Source: DATHBD01 sp035296325 (GTDB lineage: Bacteria; Actinomycetota; Actinomycetes; Mycobacteriales; Micromonosporaceae). From it: a stretch of DNA of 64,000 bases. The notes under the pieces were generated by a model. It had not been told where the DNA came from and ran no database searches. It saw nothing but the letters and a program-made list of their open reading frames with translations. Each line of letters opens with the position of its first letter. The first letter of the stretch is position 1. The position numbers and the translations under genes are program-made. Shown piece after piece: positions 33,796-42,183 of this stretch. The stretch covers positions 124,001 through 188,000 of the forward strand of contig DATHBD010000081.1 in assembly GCA_035296325.1 (NCBI GenBank), given 5' to 3'.

Positions 33796-34905
33796 ATGAT
33801 GTCCGATTTCAAGCCTGGCCTGGAGGGCGTGGTCGCCTTCGAGACCGAGATCGCCGAGCCCGATCGGGAGGGTGGCGCGCTGCGATATCGCGGCGTCGAC
33901 ATCGAGGATCTGATCGGTCAGGTCTCGTTCGGCAACGTCTGGGCGCTCCTGGTCGACGGCAAGTTCGGCCCCGGCCTCCCACCCGCTGAGCCGTTCCCGG
34001 TGCCGGTGCACTCCGGCGACATCCGGGTCGACGTCCAGTCCGCCGTCGCGATGCTGGCGCCCTACTGGGGGCTCGGCCAGCTCCTCGACATCAGCGAGGA
34101 GCAGACCCGGGAGGATCTCGCCCGGGTCAGCGTGAACGCGCTCTCCTTCGTCGCCCAGTCCGCGCGCGGGCTCGGCCTGCCGGCCGTGCCGCAGAAGGAG
34201 ATCGACAAGGCCAACACGATCGTCGAGCGATTCATGAAGCGCTGGCGCGGCGAGCCCGACCCGCGCCACGTCAAGGCCGTCGACGCGTACTTCATCTCAG
34301 CGGCCGAGCACGGTCTGAATGCCTCGACCTTCACCGCGCGCATCGTCGCCTCGACCGGGGCCGACGCCGCGGCCTGCATCTCGTCGGCGATCGGCTCGCT
34401 GTCCGGCCCGCTGCACGGCGGCGCCCCGTCGCGGGTGCTGCACATGCTCGGGGAGGTGGAGCGCTCCGGCGACGCGGAGGGCTACGTCAAGGGCGTGCTC
34501 GACCGGGGTGAGCGCCTGATGGGCTTCGGTCACCGGGTGTACCGGGCCGAGGACCCGCGGGCCCGCGTGCTGCGGCGCACCGCCAAGGACCTCAGCGCGC
34601 CGCGCTTCGAGGTCGCCGAGGCACTGGAGAAGGCCGCGCTCGCCGAGTTGCACGCCCGCAAGCCGGACCGGGTGCTGGCCACGAACGTCGAGTTCTGGTC
34701 CGCCGTGGTGCTCGACTTCGCCGAGGTGCCGTCGCACATGTTCACGTCCATGTTCACCTGTGCCCGGGTGGCCGGGTGGAGCGCGCACATCCTGGAGCAG
34801 CGCAAGCTCAGTCGCCTGATCCGCCCGTCCGCGCGCTACGTCGGGCCGGCGCCGCGCAAGCCGCACGAGGTCGAAGGTTGGGACTCGGTCACCCAGGACT
34901 CATGA
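33796..34905 (+). CDS. citA: Citrate synthase 2
   Basis: Condenses oxaloacetate and acetyl-CoA, 369 residues, of the short Gram-positive/actinobacterial CitA type. Visible are RYRGVDIEDL, the first catalytic His block GPLHGGAPSRVL, the second in MGFGHRVYRAEDPRA and the Asp region DFAEVPSHMFTSMF. AGGAG lies four bases from ATG 33796 and seven from ATG 33799, so the second Met may be used. The pdxH-citA-serC-sepH order is common in related actinomycetes, from general knowledge. Confidence 0.94.
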   Translation: MMSDFKPGLEGVVAFETEIAEPDREGGALRYRGVDIEDLIGQVSFGNVWALLVDGKFGPGLPPAEPFPVPVHSGDIRVDVQSAVAMLAPYWGLGQLLDISEEQTREDLARVSVNALSFVAQSARGLGLPAVPQKEIDKANTIVERFMKRWRGEPDPRHVKAVDAYFISAAEHGLNASTFTARIVASTGADAAACISSAIGSLSGPLHGGAPSRVLHMLGEVERSGDAEGYVKGVLDRGERLMGFGHRVYRAEDPRARVLRRTAKDLSAPRFEVAEALEKAALAELHARKPDRVLATNVEFWSAVVLDFAEVPSHMFTSMFTCARVAGWSAHILEQRKLSRLIRPSARYVGPAPRKPHEVEGWDSVTQDS

Positions 34906-35051
34906 TCGCCTGATCTTCCCGCAGCGCGGGACAGCGTGCCCGGGTGTGATGCGCGCCGCGTCTGGCGGCGCACCCCGCCACCGCCGGCTCGGCAGGTGGC
35001 AGGATCGTCGCGTACCGGCAGAGCCCGCCGCCGCCGACCACCGGAGAGACC

Positions 35052-36170
35052 ATGGCCGACATCCGCATTCCCGACGAGATCAAGCCCGCCGACGGCCGCT
35101 TCGGCGCTGGTCCCAGCAAGGTCCGCCCGGAGGCGGTGGACGCGCTCGCCCGGGTGTCCCGCACCTTCCTGGGCACGTCGCACCGCCAGAAGACGGTCCG
35201 CACCGAGGTCGCCCGGCTGCGGCGCGGACTCGCCGAGCTCTTCACCCTTCCCGACGGGTACGAGGTGATCCTGGGCAACGGCGGCACCACCGCGTTCTGG
35301 GAGGTCGCCACGTTCGGCCTGATCCGGGAGCGGGCCCAGTTCGCGAGCTTCGGGGAGTTCGGGGCGAAGTTCGTCTCCTCGGTGAAGGCGGCGCCGTTCC
35401 TCGGCGATCCGAGCGTGATCAAGGCCGATCCCGGCTCCGCGCCGGCACTGCGCGCCGAGGCCGGCATCGACGCCTACGGCACCCCGCAGAACGAGACCTC
35501 CACCGGCGTCGCGGTGCCGATCCGCCGCGTCGCCGACGCCGACGAGGGCGCGCTGATGCTCATCGACGCCACATCGGCCGCTGGCGGGCTCGACGTGGAC
35601 ATCGCCGAGACCGACGTGTACTACTTCGCGCCGCAGAAGAACTTCGGCTCCGACGGAGGGCTCTGGATCGCCATCATGTCGCCGGCGGCACTCGCCCGGG
35701 CGACCGAGATCAAGGAGTCCGGCCGCTACATCCCGGCCTTCCTCGACCTGGTGACGGCGATCGACAACTCGCGGCTCGAGCAGACGTACAACACGCCGGC
35801 ACTGGCCACGATCTTCCTCGCCGCCGAGCAGACCGACTGGATGCTCTCCAACGGTGGGTTGACCTGGGCGGCCAAGCGCACCGCCGAGAGCGCCTCCAAC
35901 CTGTACGGCTGGGCGGACCGGTCCGCGGTGGCCAGCCCGTACGTGGTGGACCCGGGGCTGCGCTCCAACGTCGTGGGCACGATCGACTTCGCCGACGGGG
36001 TGGACGCGACCGCGATCGCCAAGGCCCTGCGGGCGAACGGGATCGTCGACACCGAGCCGTACCGCAAGCTGGGCCGCAACCAGCTGCGGGTGGCGATGTT
36101 CCCGGCCGTCGACCCGGCGGATGTCGAGGCGCTCACCACCTGCATCGACTACGTCATCGAGCGGCTGTAG
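35052..36170 (+). CDS. serC: Phosphoserine aminotransferase
   Basis: PLP enzyme of serine (and PLP) synthesis, 372 residues, of the actinobacterial/mycobacterial SerC class. It opens IPDEIKPADGRFGAGPSKV, has GNGGTTAFWE, the PLP-site Lys in YYFAPQKNFGSDGG (about residue 198) and ends at a strong hairpin. ATG 35052 follows CGGAGAG. It is 146 bp after citA. Confidence 0.95.
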   Translation: MADIRIPDEIKPADGRFGAGPSKVRPEAVDALARVSRTFLGTSHRQKTVRTEVARLRRGLAELFTLPDGYEVILGNGGTTAFWEVATFGLIRERAQFASFGEFGAKFVSSVKAAPFLGDPSVIKADPGSAPALRAEAGIDAYGTPQNETSTGVAVPIRRVADADEGALMLIDATSAAGGLDVDIAETDVYYFAPQKNFGSDGGLWIAIMSPAALARATEIKESGRYIPAFLDLVTAIDNSRLEQTYNTPALATIFLAAEQTDWMLSNGGLTWAAKRTAESASNLYGWADRSAVASPYVVDPGLRSNVVGTIDFADGVDATAIAKALRANGIVDTEPYRKLGRNQLRVAMFPAVDPADVEALTTCIDYVIERL

Positions 36171-36207
36171 GTCCGTGCGGCGGCCCGGTCCGCCGCCCAC
36201 CTGCCGA

Positions 36208-36243
36208 CACCGGCCCGGTCCCCGCACGGGGACCGGGCCGGTG
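36208..36243. terminator. Hairpin terminator after serC
   Basis: A perfect 16-bp stem, CACCGGCCCGGTCCCC (36208-36223) and its complement (36228-36243), on a GCAC loop, 38 bases after the serC stop. No U-tract. Confidence 0.85.
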
Positions 36244-36355
36244 CCATCTGCGGTGTTGCGGCGCGCCGTCGCAGGCAACCGCTAGGGTGGCCGTACTGTG
36301 TTGAGGGCGAGCAGCCACGGTTGGGCAGCCCGGGCAGGTAGGACGGAGGTACGCG

Positions 36356-37768
36356 ATGCGGCCGGTACGGTTCGTCGCCCTCTCCGAGGACGGCCAGGCG
36401 TTTGTGCTCGCGGATGAGGTCGGGCGCCTGCTTGCGCTACCCATCGACCACCGGGTGCAGGGTGCCCTGCGGTCAGACCGCAACGGTGGCGACGGCGACG
36501 GCTCCACCCCGCACCACCACGCCGGGTCCCATGCGACCCTCTCACCGCGCGACATCCAGGCACGCATCCGCTCCGGCGAATCAGCCGAGGACGTCGCCCG
36601 CGTCGCCGGTGTGCCGGTGGACCGGGTGCTGCGCTACGCCGGGCCGGTGCTGCAGGAGCGCGCGATGCTCGCCCAGCACGCCCGCCGCACCAAGCTCCGG
36701 ACCTCGGACAAGGGCGCGTCGCTCGCCGAGGTGGTGGACGCCCGGCTCGCCCAGCACGGCGTCGACAGCGAGAAGATCTCCTGGGACGCGTACCGACGCG
36801 AGGACGGCACCTGGCGCATCGTTGCCACCTGGCCGAGCGGCAAGGCGACCGCCCAGGCGGTCTGGGAACTCGACAAGGCGCGACAGGTCGTCTCGCCCCA
36901 GGACGACATGGCGCAGTACCTGTGCACCGAGCGACCGACCCACATTCTCGGCCAGGACCCACCCGTGGACCGGCCCCTCCGAGGCGAGTCGAGTCGCGGC
37001 GAGTTGGGCCGCGGCGATTCAGGCCGGGGTGACTCGACACGGGGTGACTCGACACGGGGTGACCTGGGCCGGGGTGACTCCAATCGGGGTGACTCCAGCA
37101 GGGGTGACTCCAGCCGCGGCAACCTCCGGCGCAACGAGCCCAGCCGCGGAGAGCTCGGCCGCACCCCCGCCCGGGAAGACTCCGGGCGGGACAGTTCCGG
37201 CCGCGAGGACTCCGGCCGCAACGAGGGCACGGGCAATGAGGCCGCCGCCCGGAACGACAGCGGGCGGGGTCACGAGCCGACGCGACCTCCCGCCGACCCA
37301 CCGCGCCGGGAAACCCGGCCGGGTCGTGGCCTCGGGCCCGATCCGATTCGGGCCGGCCGTGACGCCCTTCTGGCCTCCCTCGATCGCCCCCTCGGCTCGC
37401 CTCGGCGCGACACCCAGGAGGCACCGGGCCGGGACCGCGGCGCGGTCGCGGCACGCGAATCAGGCGGGCTCGCCGCCAAACCGGCCGCCCCACCGGCCCA
37501 GACACCATCCGCACCGGCGGCAGAGAGCGGGACACCGCGCCGACCCGCACGTGGCGCCGCCGGTCTGATCGGCAAGCCGGTCGGGTCCGCGTTCGACGAC
37601 GACCGCGACGCGCCCCAGGACGTCCCGGCCGTGCCGTCGCTCGCAGTGCTGCGCCCACGGCGGACAGGTCAGTCCGCCCCGGAGGAGACCGAGCAGCCAC
37701 GCAAGCGCCTGCCGAGCTGGGACGACGTCCTCTTCGGCGGCTCGCCCGCCGCGCGGGAGAGCAGCTGA
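36356..37768 (+). CDS. sepH: Septation protein SepH (DUF3071)
   Basis: FtsZ-associated cell-division protein of actinobacteria, 470 residues. The conserved N-terminal DUF3071 with a helix-turn-helix-like core covers about 1-195 (RFVALSEDGQAFVLADEVGR, RIRSGESAEDVARVAGVPVDRVLRYAGPV, WDAYRREDGTWRI). The remainder is disordered, with an Arg-Gly-Asp-Ser pentapeptide array at about 205-270. The typical short C-terminal block RKRLPSWDDVLFG recruits FtsZ in known homologues. ATG 36356 has GGAGG six bases upstream. Confidence 0.95.
   Translation: MRPVRFVALSEDGQAFVLADEVGRLLALPIDHRVQGALRSDRNGGDGDGSTPHHHAGSHATLSPRDIQARIRSGESAEDVARVAGVPVDRVLRYAGPVLQERAMLAQHARRTKLRTSDKGASLAEVVDARLAQHGVDSEKISWDAYRREDGTWRIVATWPSGKATAQAVWELDKARQVVSPQDDMAQYLCTERPTHILGQDPPVDRPLRGESSRGELGRGDSGRGDSTRGDSTRGDLGRGDSNRGDSSRGDSSRGNLRRNEPSRGELGRTPAREDSGRDSSGREDSGRNEGTGNEAAARNDSGRGHEPTRPPADPPRRETRPGRGLGPDPIRAGRDALLASLDRPLGSPRRDTQEAPGRDRGAVAARESGGLAAKPAAPPAQTPSAPAAESGTPRRPARGAAGLIGKPVGSAFDDDRDAPQDVPAVPSLAVLRPRRTGQSAPEETEQPRKRLPSWDDVLFGGSPAARESS
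36975..37135 (+). repeat. 15-bp tandem repeats inside sepH
   Basis: About ten imperfect 15-bp units (core GGGGTGACTC) encode xRGDS pentapeptides in the disordered linker. Middle units are nearly identical, a sign of recent slippage. Confidence 0.75.
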
Positions 37769-38223
37769 GCACACCGCACGCTGGCGTGGGCGGGTGACCT
37801 GCTCGACACCTTCCCGTGGCTCCGTGGTTGGGCCGCGATCAGGCGGCGCCCATCCGCCTCGACAGCGATGTGGTTCGCACCTTCGTTACGTACAGACCTG
37901 CTAGCACCGTCGCGAGCAGGTCTATACGCAACGAAGGAGACAAGGACTCCTGCGGCTGGACCGGAGGAGTGACGGAGCGACGACCCACGCTCCCGTCGGG
38001 ATTCCAGTGGCTCAGATTGGAACTCCGCAGCATCTGGCCGTGCCACCGGTGCGCCACGCCTGCCATCACCGCCGCCGGTCAGAGCCGCGTCACATCCGGG
38101 AGCATGGCGCGGAACGCGTCGACCACTTCGCCGCCTGCGCCGCAGCGCCGGTTGCCACTGGCGGACGTCGACTTCGGTGGGGCATGCCGTGCCGAGTACT
38201 GGTGGACGGTCTAGGTTTGGCTC
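37769..38223. other. Intergenic region with consecutive hairpins (possible dispersed repeat)
   Basis: 455 bp between sepH and the aldo/keto reductase gene. It contains a 23-bp inverted repeat (37880-37902 with 37915-37937) that pairs fully on the minus-strand RNA (two G-U), then ACTCCT/AGGAGT (37946-37951 with 37965-37970) and further short stems to about 38050. Open frames on both strands run through these hairpins and were not accepted as genes. Confidence 0.5.
37880..37937. repeat. 23-bp inverted repeat
   Basis: The left arm begins CCTTCGTTACGTACAG (37880) and the right arm ends ACGCAACGAAGG (37937); 21 of 23 positions match and 12 bases separate the arms. Minus-strand RNA pairs throughout, with two G-U. 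The 12-mer CTTCGTTGCGTA of the minus strand recurs at 25522. Confidence 0.7.
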
Positions 38224-39210
38224 ATGGAGTACACGAATCTTGGCCGTACCGGTCTGTCAGTGAGCCGCCTGTGCCTCGGCACCATGAACTTCGGCCCGAA
38301 GACCGAGGAGGCGGACAGCTACGCGATCATGGATCGCGCGCTGGAGCATGGCATCAACTTCTTCGACACGGCCAATGTGTATGGCTGGAAACTCGGCGAG
38401 GGCGTCACCGAACAGATCATCGGGCGCTGGCTCGCGCAGGGCGGAGGGCGCCGCGACAAGGTGGTCCTGGCCACCAAGCTGTACGGCAAGATGAGCGAAT
38501 GGCCCAACGGTGAAGGGCTTTCCGCCCGGCACATCATCAAGGCCGCCGATGAGTCACTGCGCCGGCTGCAGACCGACTGGATCGATCTGTACCAGATGCA
38601 TCACATCTCCCGCAGCACACCGTGGGAGGAGATCTGGCAGGCAATGGAGATCCTCGTCGCGCAGGGCAAGGTGCTCTACGTGGGCTCGTCCAACTTCGCC
38701 GGGTGGCACCTGGCCCAGGCCCAGGAGTCGGCGGCGCGCCGACACTTCCTCGGGCTCGTCTCCGAGCAGTGCATCTACAACCTGCTCACCCGCCATGTCG
38801 AGCTGGAACTGGTGCCGGCGGCGCAGCACTACGGCATCGGCATCATTCCGTGGTCACCGCTACACGGCGGGCTGCTCAGCGGCGCGCTCCGCAAGCTGCG
38901 TGAGGGCACGGGGGCGCGTTCCACCGAGGGCCGCTCAGCCGACACGCTGGACGGGCACCGCGAAGCGATCGAGGGGTACGAGAAGCTCTGCGCCGAACTT
39001 GGCCACGAGCCCGCCGACGTTGCGCTGGCCTGGCTGCTCTCCCGGCCCGGGGTGACCGCGCCGATCGTGGGCCCGCGCACGATGGAGCAGCTCGACGGCT
39101 CGCTCCGGGCCTTCGACGTCACGCTCGACGAGGCGACGCTGGCGCGGCTCGACGAGCTCTTCCCGCCGATCGGCAAGGGCGGGCCGGGCCCGGAGGCGTG
39201 GGCCTGGTAG
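38224..39210 (+). CDS. Aldo/keto reductase
   Basis: NADPH-dependent (alpha/beta)8-barrel oxidoreductase, 328 residues, of the Kv-beta/YghZ-like subgroup. Catalytic tetrad: Asp in FFDTANVYG with its Tyr, Lys in LATKLYG and His in LYQMHHIS. The cofactor end VTAPIVGPRTMEQLDGSL is present. Substrate unknown. ATG 38224 with AGG about ten bases upstream; monocistronic. Confidence 0.92.
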   Translation: MEYTNLGRTGLSVSRLCLGTMNFGPKTEEADSYAIMDRALEHGINFFDTANVYGWKLGEGVTEQIIGRWLAQGGGRRDKVVLATKLYGKMSEWPNGEGLSARHIIKAADESLRRLQTDWIDLYQMHHISRSTPWEEIWQAMEILVAQGKVLYVGSSNFAGWHLAQAQESAARRHFLGLVSEQCIYNLLTRHVELELVPAAQHYGIGIIPWSPLHGGLLSGALRKLREGTGARSTEGRSADTLDGHREAIEGYEKLCAELGHEPADVALAWLLSRPGVTAPIVGPRTMEQLDGSLRAFDVTLDEATLARLDELFPPIGKGGPGPEAWAW

Positions 39211-39226
39211 CCGGGCTGCACCGCAG

Positions 39227-39820
39227 TCAGGCCTGTTCCGACAGCACGGCCCGGTGCACCACGTCGTAGCGCGGCACCGGGCCGAGCTGGCTTCGCATCA
39301 GGCAGACGGTGCCGACCGACCATGGCGGCCCGGCGTAGGCATCCAGCGCGGCGAGGTCCGCGGCCAGGGCCTCGCCGGGCAGCCGGTCGCCCGGGCGGGC
39401 CAGGGTCAGGTGCGGGCGCAACGGCTTGCGGTCGTACGGGATCCGCGCCCGTCGCAGCTGCCGCCGGACCGAGTCGGCGAGGGCATGCAGCCCGTCCAGG
39501 TCGCCGTGCAACCCGGCCCAGACGATGGTGAAGCGCCCTCGGCCGAACCGGCCGGCTCCCGCGACACGCAGGTCGAGCGTCTCCGGCCCGGCCTGCGCGG
39601 CCTCGGCGACACCCAGCTCGACCGCATCCGCCGCCGAGCTGACCGCGCCGTCCGGTACGTCACCGAGGAACGCGAGCGTGACATGCCACTGCTCGGGCGG
39701 CGCGAGCCGCAGGGAGGTGCCGGGACCATCCGCCGGTCGGGCCAGGTTCAGCCGGGAGAGCAGTGTCGACAGGTGCGTCACCACGTCCGCCGGTGGGTAC
39801 ACCGCGACGAAGAGCCTCAC
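39227..39820 (-). CDS. thpR: RNA 2',3'-cyclic phosphodiesterase
   Basis: 2H phosphoesterase of 197 residues, opening 2',3'-cyclic RNA ends. Both HxTx motifs are present: HVTLAFLG (about residue 46) and HLTLARPG (about 133). The start LFVAVYPPADV is typical. GTG 39820 overlaps the stop of the upstream membrane protein (GTGA), which fixes the start. Convergent with the aldo/keto reductase gene, 16 bp apart. Confidence 0.92.
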   Translation of the reverse strand: MRLFVAVYPPADVVTHLSTLLSRLNLARPADGPGTSLRLAPPEQWHVTLAFLGDVPDGAVSSAADAVELGVAEAAQAGPETLDLRVAGAGRFGRGRFTIVWAGLHGDLDGLHALADSVRRQLRRARIPYDRKPLRPHLTLARPGDRLPGEALAADLAALDAYAGPPWSVGTVCLMRSQLGPVPRYDVVHRAVLSEQA

Positions 39821-40353
39821 CAGTGCCCATGCCCCTCGTGCGCCTCGATGTCCGTCCACACCAGGCCGGCCGCGCGCAACTCGCCCTCCACCCGGAGCCG
39901 CTCGATGTCGAGATCGATGCCGGTCAGCTCATCCAGGTACTGCGTGATCTCGAGCTGCTCACACGCGACGCCGAGCCGGTCGTCGTAGGCGCGCCGCACG
40001 GCGGTGAACCACACCATCGACCGGGTCGCCACGCCGTTGCGTAACCGGCCCAGGCGGCGCAGGTCCGCCGCGACCTGCGCGATCGGTGGTCGCGCAGGTC
40101 GCGCCGACTCCGCCGGCTCAAGGTGGGTGGGCAGGCCGAGCGCCCGCACCAACCGGACCAGCGACCAGTGCCGCCCGATCGGGCCGGTGAGAGCGGCTCG
40201 CCACGCCCGGCCGGCCAGGGACCTGCCGGCGCCGAAGACCCGACCGACGGCATCGGTCGCCCGGTCGGAGAGCAGGCAGGCGAGCACCACGCACGGCGTG
40301 ATGAGGAAGACGACCACGGCGGCGCCGACGACGAGCGCGGTAAGCAGCGCCAT
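39817..40353 (-). CDS. N-terminally anchored membrane protein, unknown function
   Basis: 178 residues. One long hydrophobic N-terminal helix (about 2-26) is followed by a basic, helical cytoplasmic part with LRRLGRLRNGVATRSMVWFTAVRRAYDDRLG and an acidic end (ELTGIDLDIERLRVEGELR). It reads like small actinobacterial hypotheticals. ATG 40353; translationally coupled to thpR by a 4-bp overlap. Confidence 0.78.
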   Translation of the reverse strand: MALLTALVVGAAVVVFLITPCVVLACLLSDRATDAVGRVFGAGRSLAGRAWRAALTGPIGRHWSLVRLVRALGLPTHLEPAESARPARPPIAQVAADLRRLGRLRNGVATRSMVWFTAVRRAYDDRLGVACEQLEITQYLDELTGIDLDIERLRVEGELRAAGLVWTDIEAHEGHGHW

Positions 40354-40422
40354 TCCAGAAGGCTAGACCGCACCGGAGATCACCCGCCAGCAACTTTACG
40401 GCGCTGCGAATATTCAGCCTTC

Positions 40423-41784
40423 TCAGTGAGCCGCCGGCCGGATCTTCGGTACCCGCAGCTCCATGGCGGGCGAGCCGTTGTGCGCCGGCTCCGACACGTG
40501 CACGTGGGGCACCGGCGTGAGATGCAGCCGCACCCTGGCGCCCATCCGACGCAACTCCCCCGCGCCCGCCACGAGCGCGGCGACCAACGTGATCACCCCG
40601 CCGATCCAGATACCGGTACGCGGCCCGTACTGCTGGGACAGCCATCCGATGACCGGTGCCCCGACCGGGGTGGTGCCGAGGAACACCAGCACGTAGAGCG
40701 CCATCACCCGGCCCCGGTACGCCGCGTCGGTGCCGAGCTGCACCCGCTGGTTGGCCGCCTGGGCGAAGTACACCATGAAGAAACCGGTCGGCAGCAGCAG
40801 GAGCACCGCGACCGCGAAGGTGGGTGCGAACGCCACGACGATCTCCAGTACGCCGAAGAGGATCGCCGCGGTGATCACGAGGTAGCTGGAGGGCCGGGCG
40901 CGGCGCCCGGTGCCGGCCATGGCACCGCCCAGCGCCCCGACCGCGAGCGCGGTCGTGAGCAGGCCGAACGACTGGGCGCCGGTGGAAAAGGTGGTTTTCG
41001 CGAGCACCGCGAGGGTCACCTGGAAGTTGAAGCCGAACATCCCGATCACGAAGACCAGCAGGATCGGGAGCCGCAGGTCGCGGCGCTCCCACACGTACCG
41101 GAGTCCGTCGATGATCCGGGTCTCGCCGCGGGCGGCGGCGCCGGAGGCGGTGCGGTACAACTCGGCGGGGCGCATCCGGGTCAGTGCGATCAGCGGAGCG
41201 GTGCAGAGTACGGCGTCGAAGATCAGGACCGGGCCGACGCCGAACCACCCGATCCCCACTCCGGCGATCGCCGGGCCGATGATCCGGGCCGAGTTGAACG
41301 TGGCACCGGACAGGGAGAGCGCGTTGGGCAACAGCTCCTGGCCGACCAGTTCGGAGACGAACGACTGGCGGACCGGATTTTCGATCGCGCCCACGGTCCC
41401 GCTCACGGCGGCGGAGACGAAGATCTGCCACAACTCCACCGAGCCGAGGGTCACCAACAGGCCCAGGGCGACCGTACACAGCGCGAAAAGCACATTGACG
41501 ATGATCAGTAGGCGGCGTTTGTCGTACCGGTCGGCGAGTTGGCCACCGTAGAGGGAGAAGAGCAGCATCGGCGCGAACTGCAGCGCGGTCACCATGCCCA
41601 GCGCGGTGGCCGAGTCGTCGGTGAGCTGGAGCACGAGCCAGTCCTGTGCGATGAACAGCATCCAGACGCCGATCAGCTTGACCAGCTGCCCGGTCGCGAA
41701 GAGGCGGTAGTTGCGCACCTGCAACGACGCGAATGTGGTCCCCAGCCTCGCCCGCACCCGGAATGCGCCTCCTCGTCCGATCAT
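40423..41784 (-). CDS. MFS transporter (MFS_3/EntS-like exporter)
   Basis: 453-residue membrane protein with about twelve helices, the A-loop YGGQLADRYDKRRLL and a conserved NPVRQSFVSELVG. Same broad family as the MFS protein at 31578. ATG 41784 follows the TTAGGTAAG element and no ribosome site is visible, so it may be leaderless; the frame to 41964 is Arg/Pro-rich and not coding. A siderophore- or drug-export role is possible but unproven. Confidence 0.85.
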   Translation of the reverse strand: MIGRGGAFRVRARLGTTFASLQVRNYRLFATGQLVKLIGVWMLFIAQDWLVLQLTDDSATALGMVTALQFAPMLLFSLYGGQLADRYDKRRLLIIVNVLFALCTVALGLLVTLGSVELWQIFVSAAVSGTVGAIENPVRQSFVSELVGQELLPNALSLSGATFNSARIIGPAIAGVGIGWFGVGPVLIFDAVLCTAPLIALTRMRPAELYRTASGAAARGETRIIDGLRYVWERRDLRLPILLVFVIGMFGFNFQVTLAVLAKTTFSTGAQSFGLLTTALAVGALGGAMAGTGRRARPSSYLVITAAILFGVLEIVVAFAPTFAVAVLLLLPTGFFMVYFAQAANQRVQLGTDAAYRGRVMALYVLVFLGTTPVGAPVIGWLSQQYGPRTGIWIGGVITLVAALVAGAGELRRMGARVRLHLTPVPHVHVSEPAHNGSPAMELRVPKIRPAAH

Positions 41785-41792
41785 CAGAATAC

Positions 41793-41806
41793 TTAGCTTA
41801 CCTAAA
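41793..41806 (-). promoter_or_regulatory. DtxR/IdeR-like half-site before MFS gene
   Basis: On the minus strand TTAGGTAAGCTAAG lies nine bases before the MFS ATG. The first nine bases match an iron-box half (TTAGGTWAG); the second half is poor (CTAAGTATT). This is weak evidence for iron control of the exporter. Confidence 0.3.
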
Positions 41807-41840
41807 GATATCGCCGGCTGCCTGTGCTCGCGATCACGCG

Positions 41841-41846
41841 TACGCT
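41841..41846 (+). promoter_or_regulatory. -10 element for DUF2530 gene (leaderless)
   Basis: TACGCT sits six bases before GTG 41853, the spacing of leaderless actinobacterial mRNAs; no ribosome site is present. The -35 region is weak. Confidence 0.4.
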
Positions 41847-41852
41847 GACGCC

Positions 41853-42155
41853 GTGACGGGGGACGTACCGCGGGGCGCGGAGGCAACGCGGGGCGCCGAC
41901 GCGGACGGGGCGCGCGCCGATCCACCACCCCGTCCGGCCCCGCTGGACCCGCCGATGTTGCCATTCGCGCTCGGCGGCACGGCGGTCTGGGCGCTCGTGG
42001 CCTTGGCCCTGCTACCGTTCCGCGGCCGGCTGGAGGCCGCCGGGCACGGCTCGTGGCTGTGGATCTGCCTGGCCGGAATCCTGATCGGCTTCGTCGGCGT
42101 CGCCGTCATGCGCCGCTACGACGTGGGCCGCCGGCGCCGTCGCCGCGAGGACTGA
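41853..42155 (+). CDS. DUF2530 small membrane protein
   Basis: 100 residues, unknown function. A disordered acidic/Arg start (about 1-32) precedes two helices (about 38-57 and 68-88) separated by FRGRLEAAGHGSWLW, and a basic tail RRYDVGRRRRRR: the DUF2530 pattern of actinobacteria. GTG 41853 with TACGCT six bases upstream; convergent with DUF3027, divergent from the MFS gene. Confidence 0.85.
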   Translation: MTGDVPRGAEATRGADADGARADPPPRPAPLDPPMLPFALGGTAVWALVALALLPFRGRLEAAGHGSWLWICLAGILIGFVGVAVMRRYDVGRRRRRRED

Positions 42156-42183
42156 GCGCAACGAGGATGGGCGGACGTCGGCG

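Noticed and set aside
37816..38214. 132-codon plus-strand and 76-codon minus-strand frames between sepH and the reductase gene
   Set aside because: Both run through the perfect hairpins and have no ribosome site; the pairing pattern explains the conservation better than a protein would.
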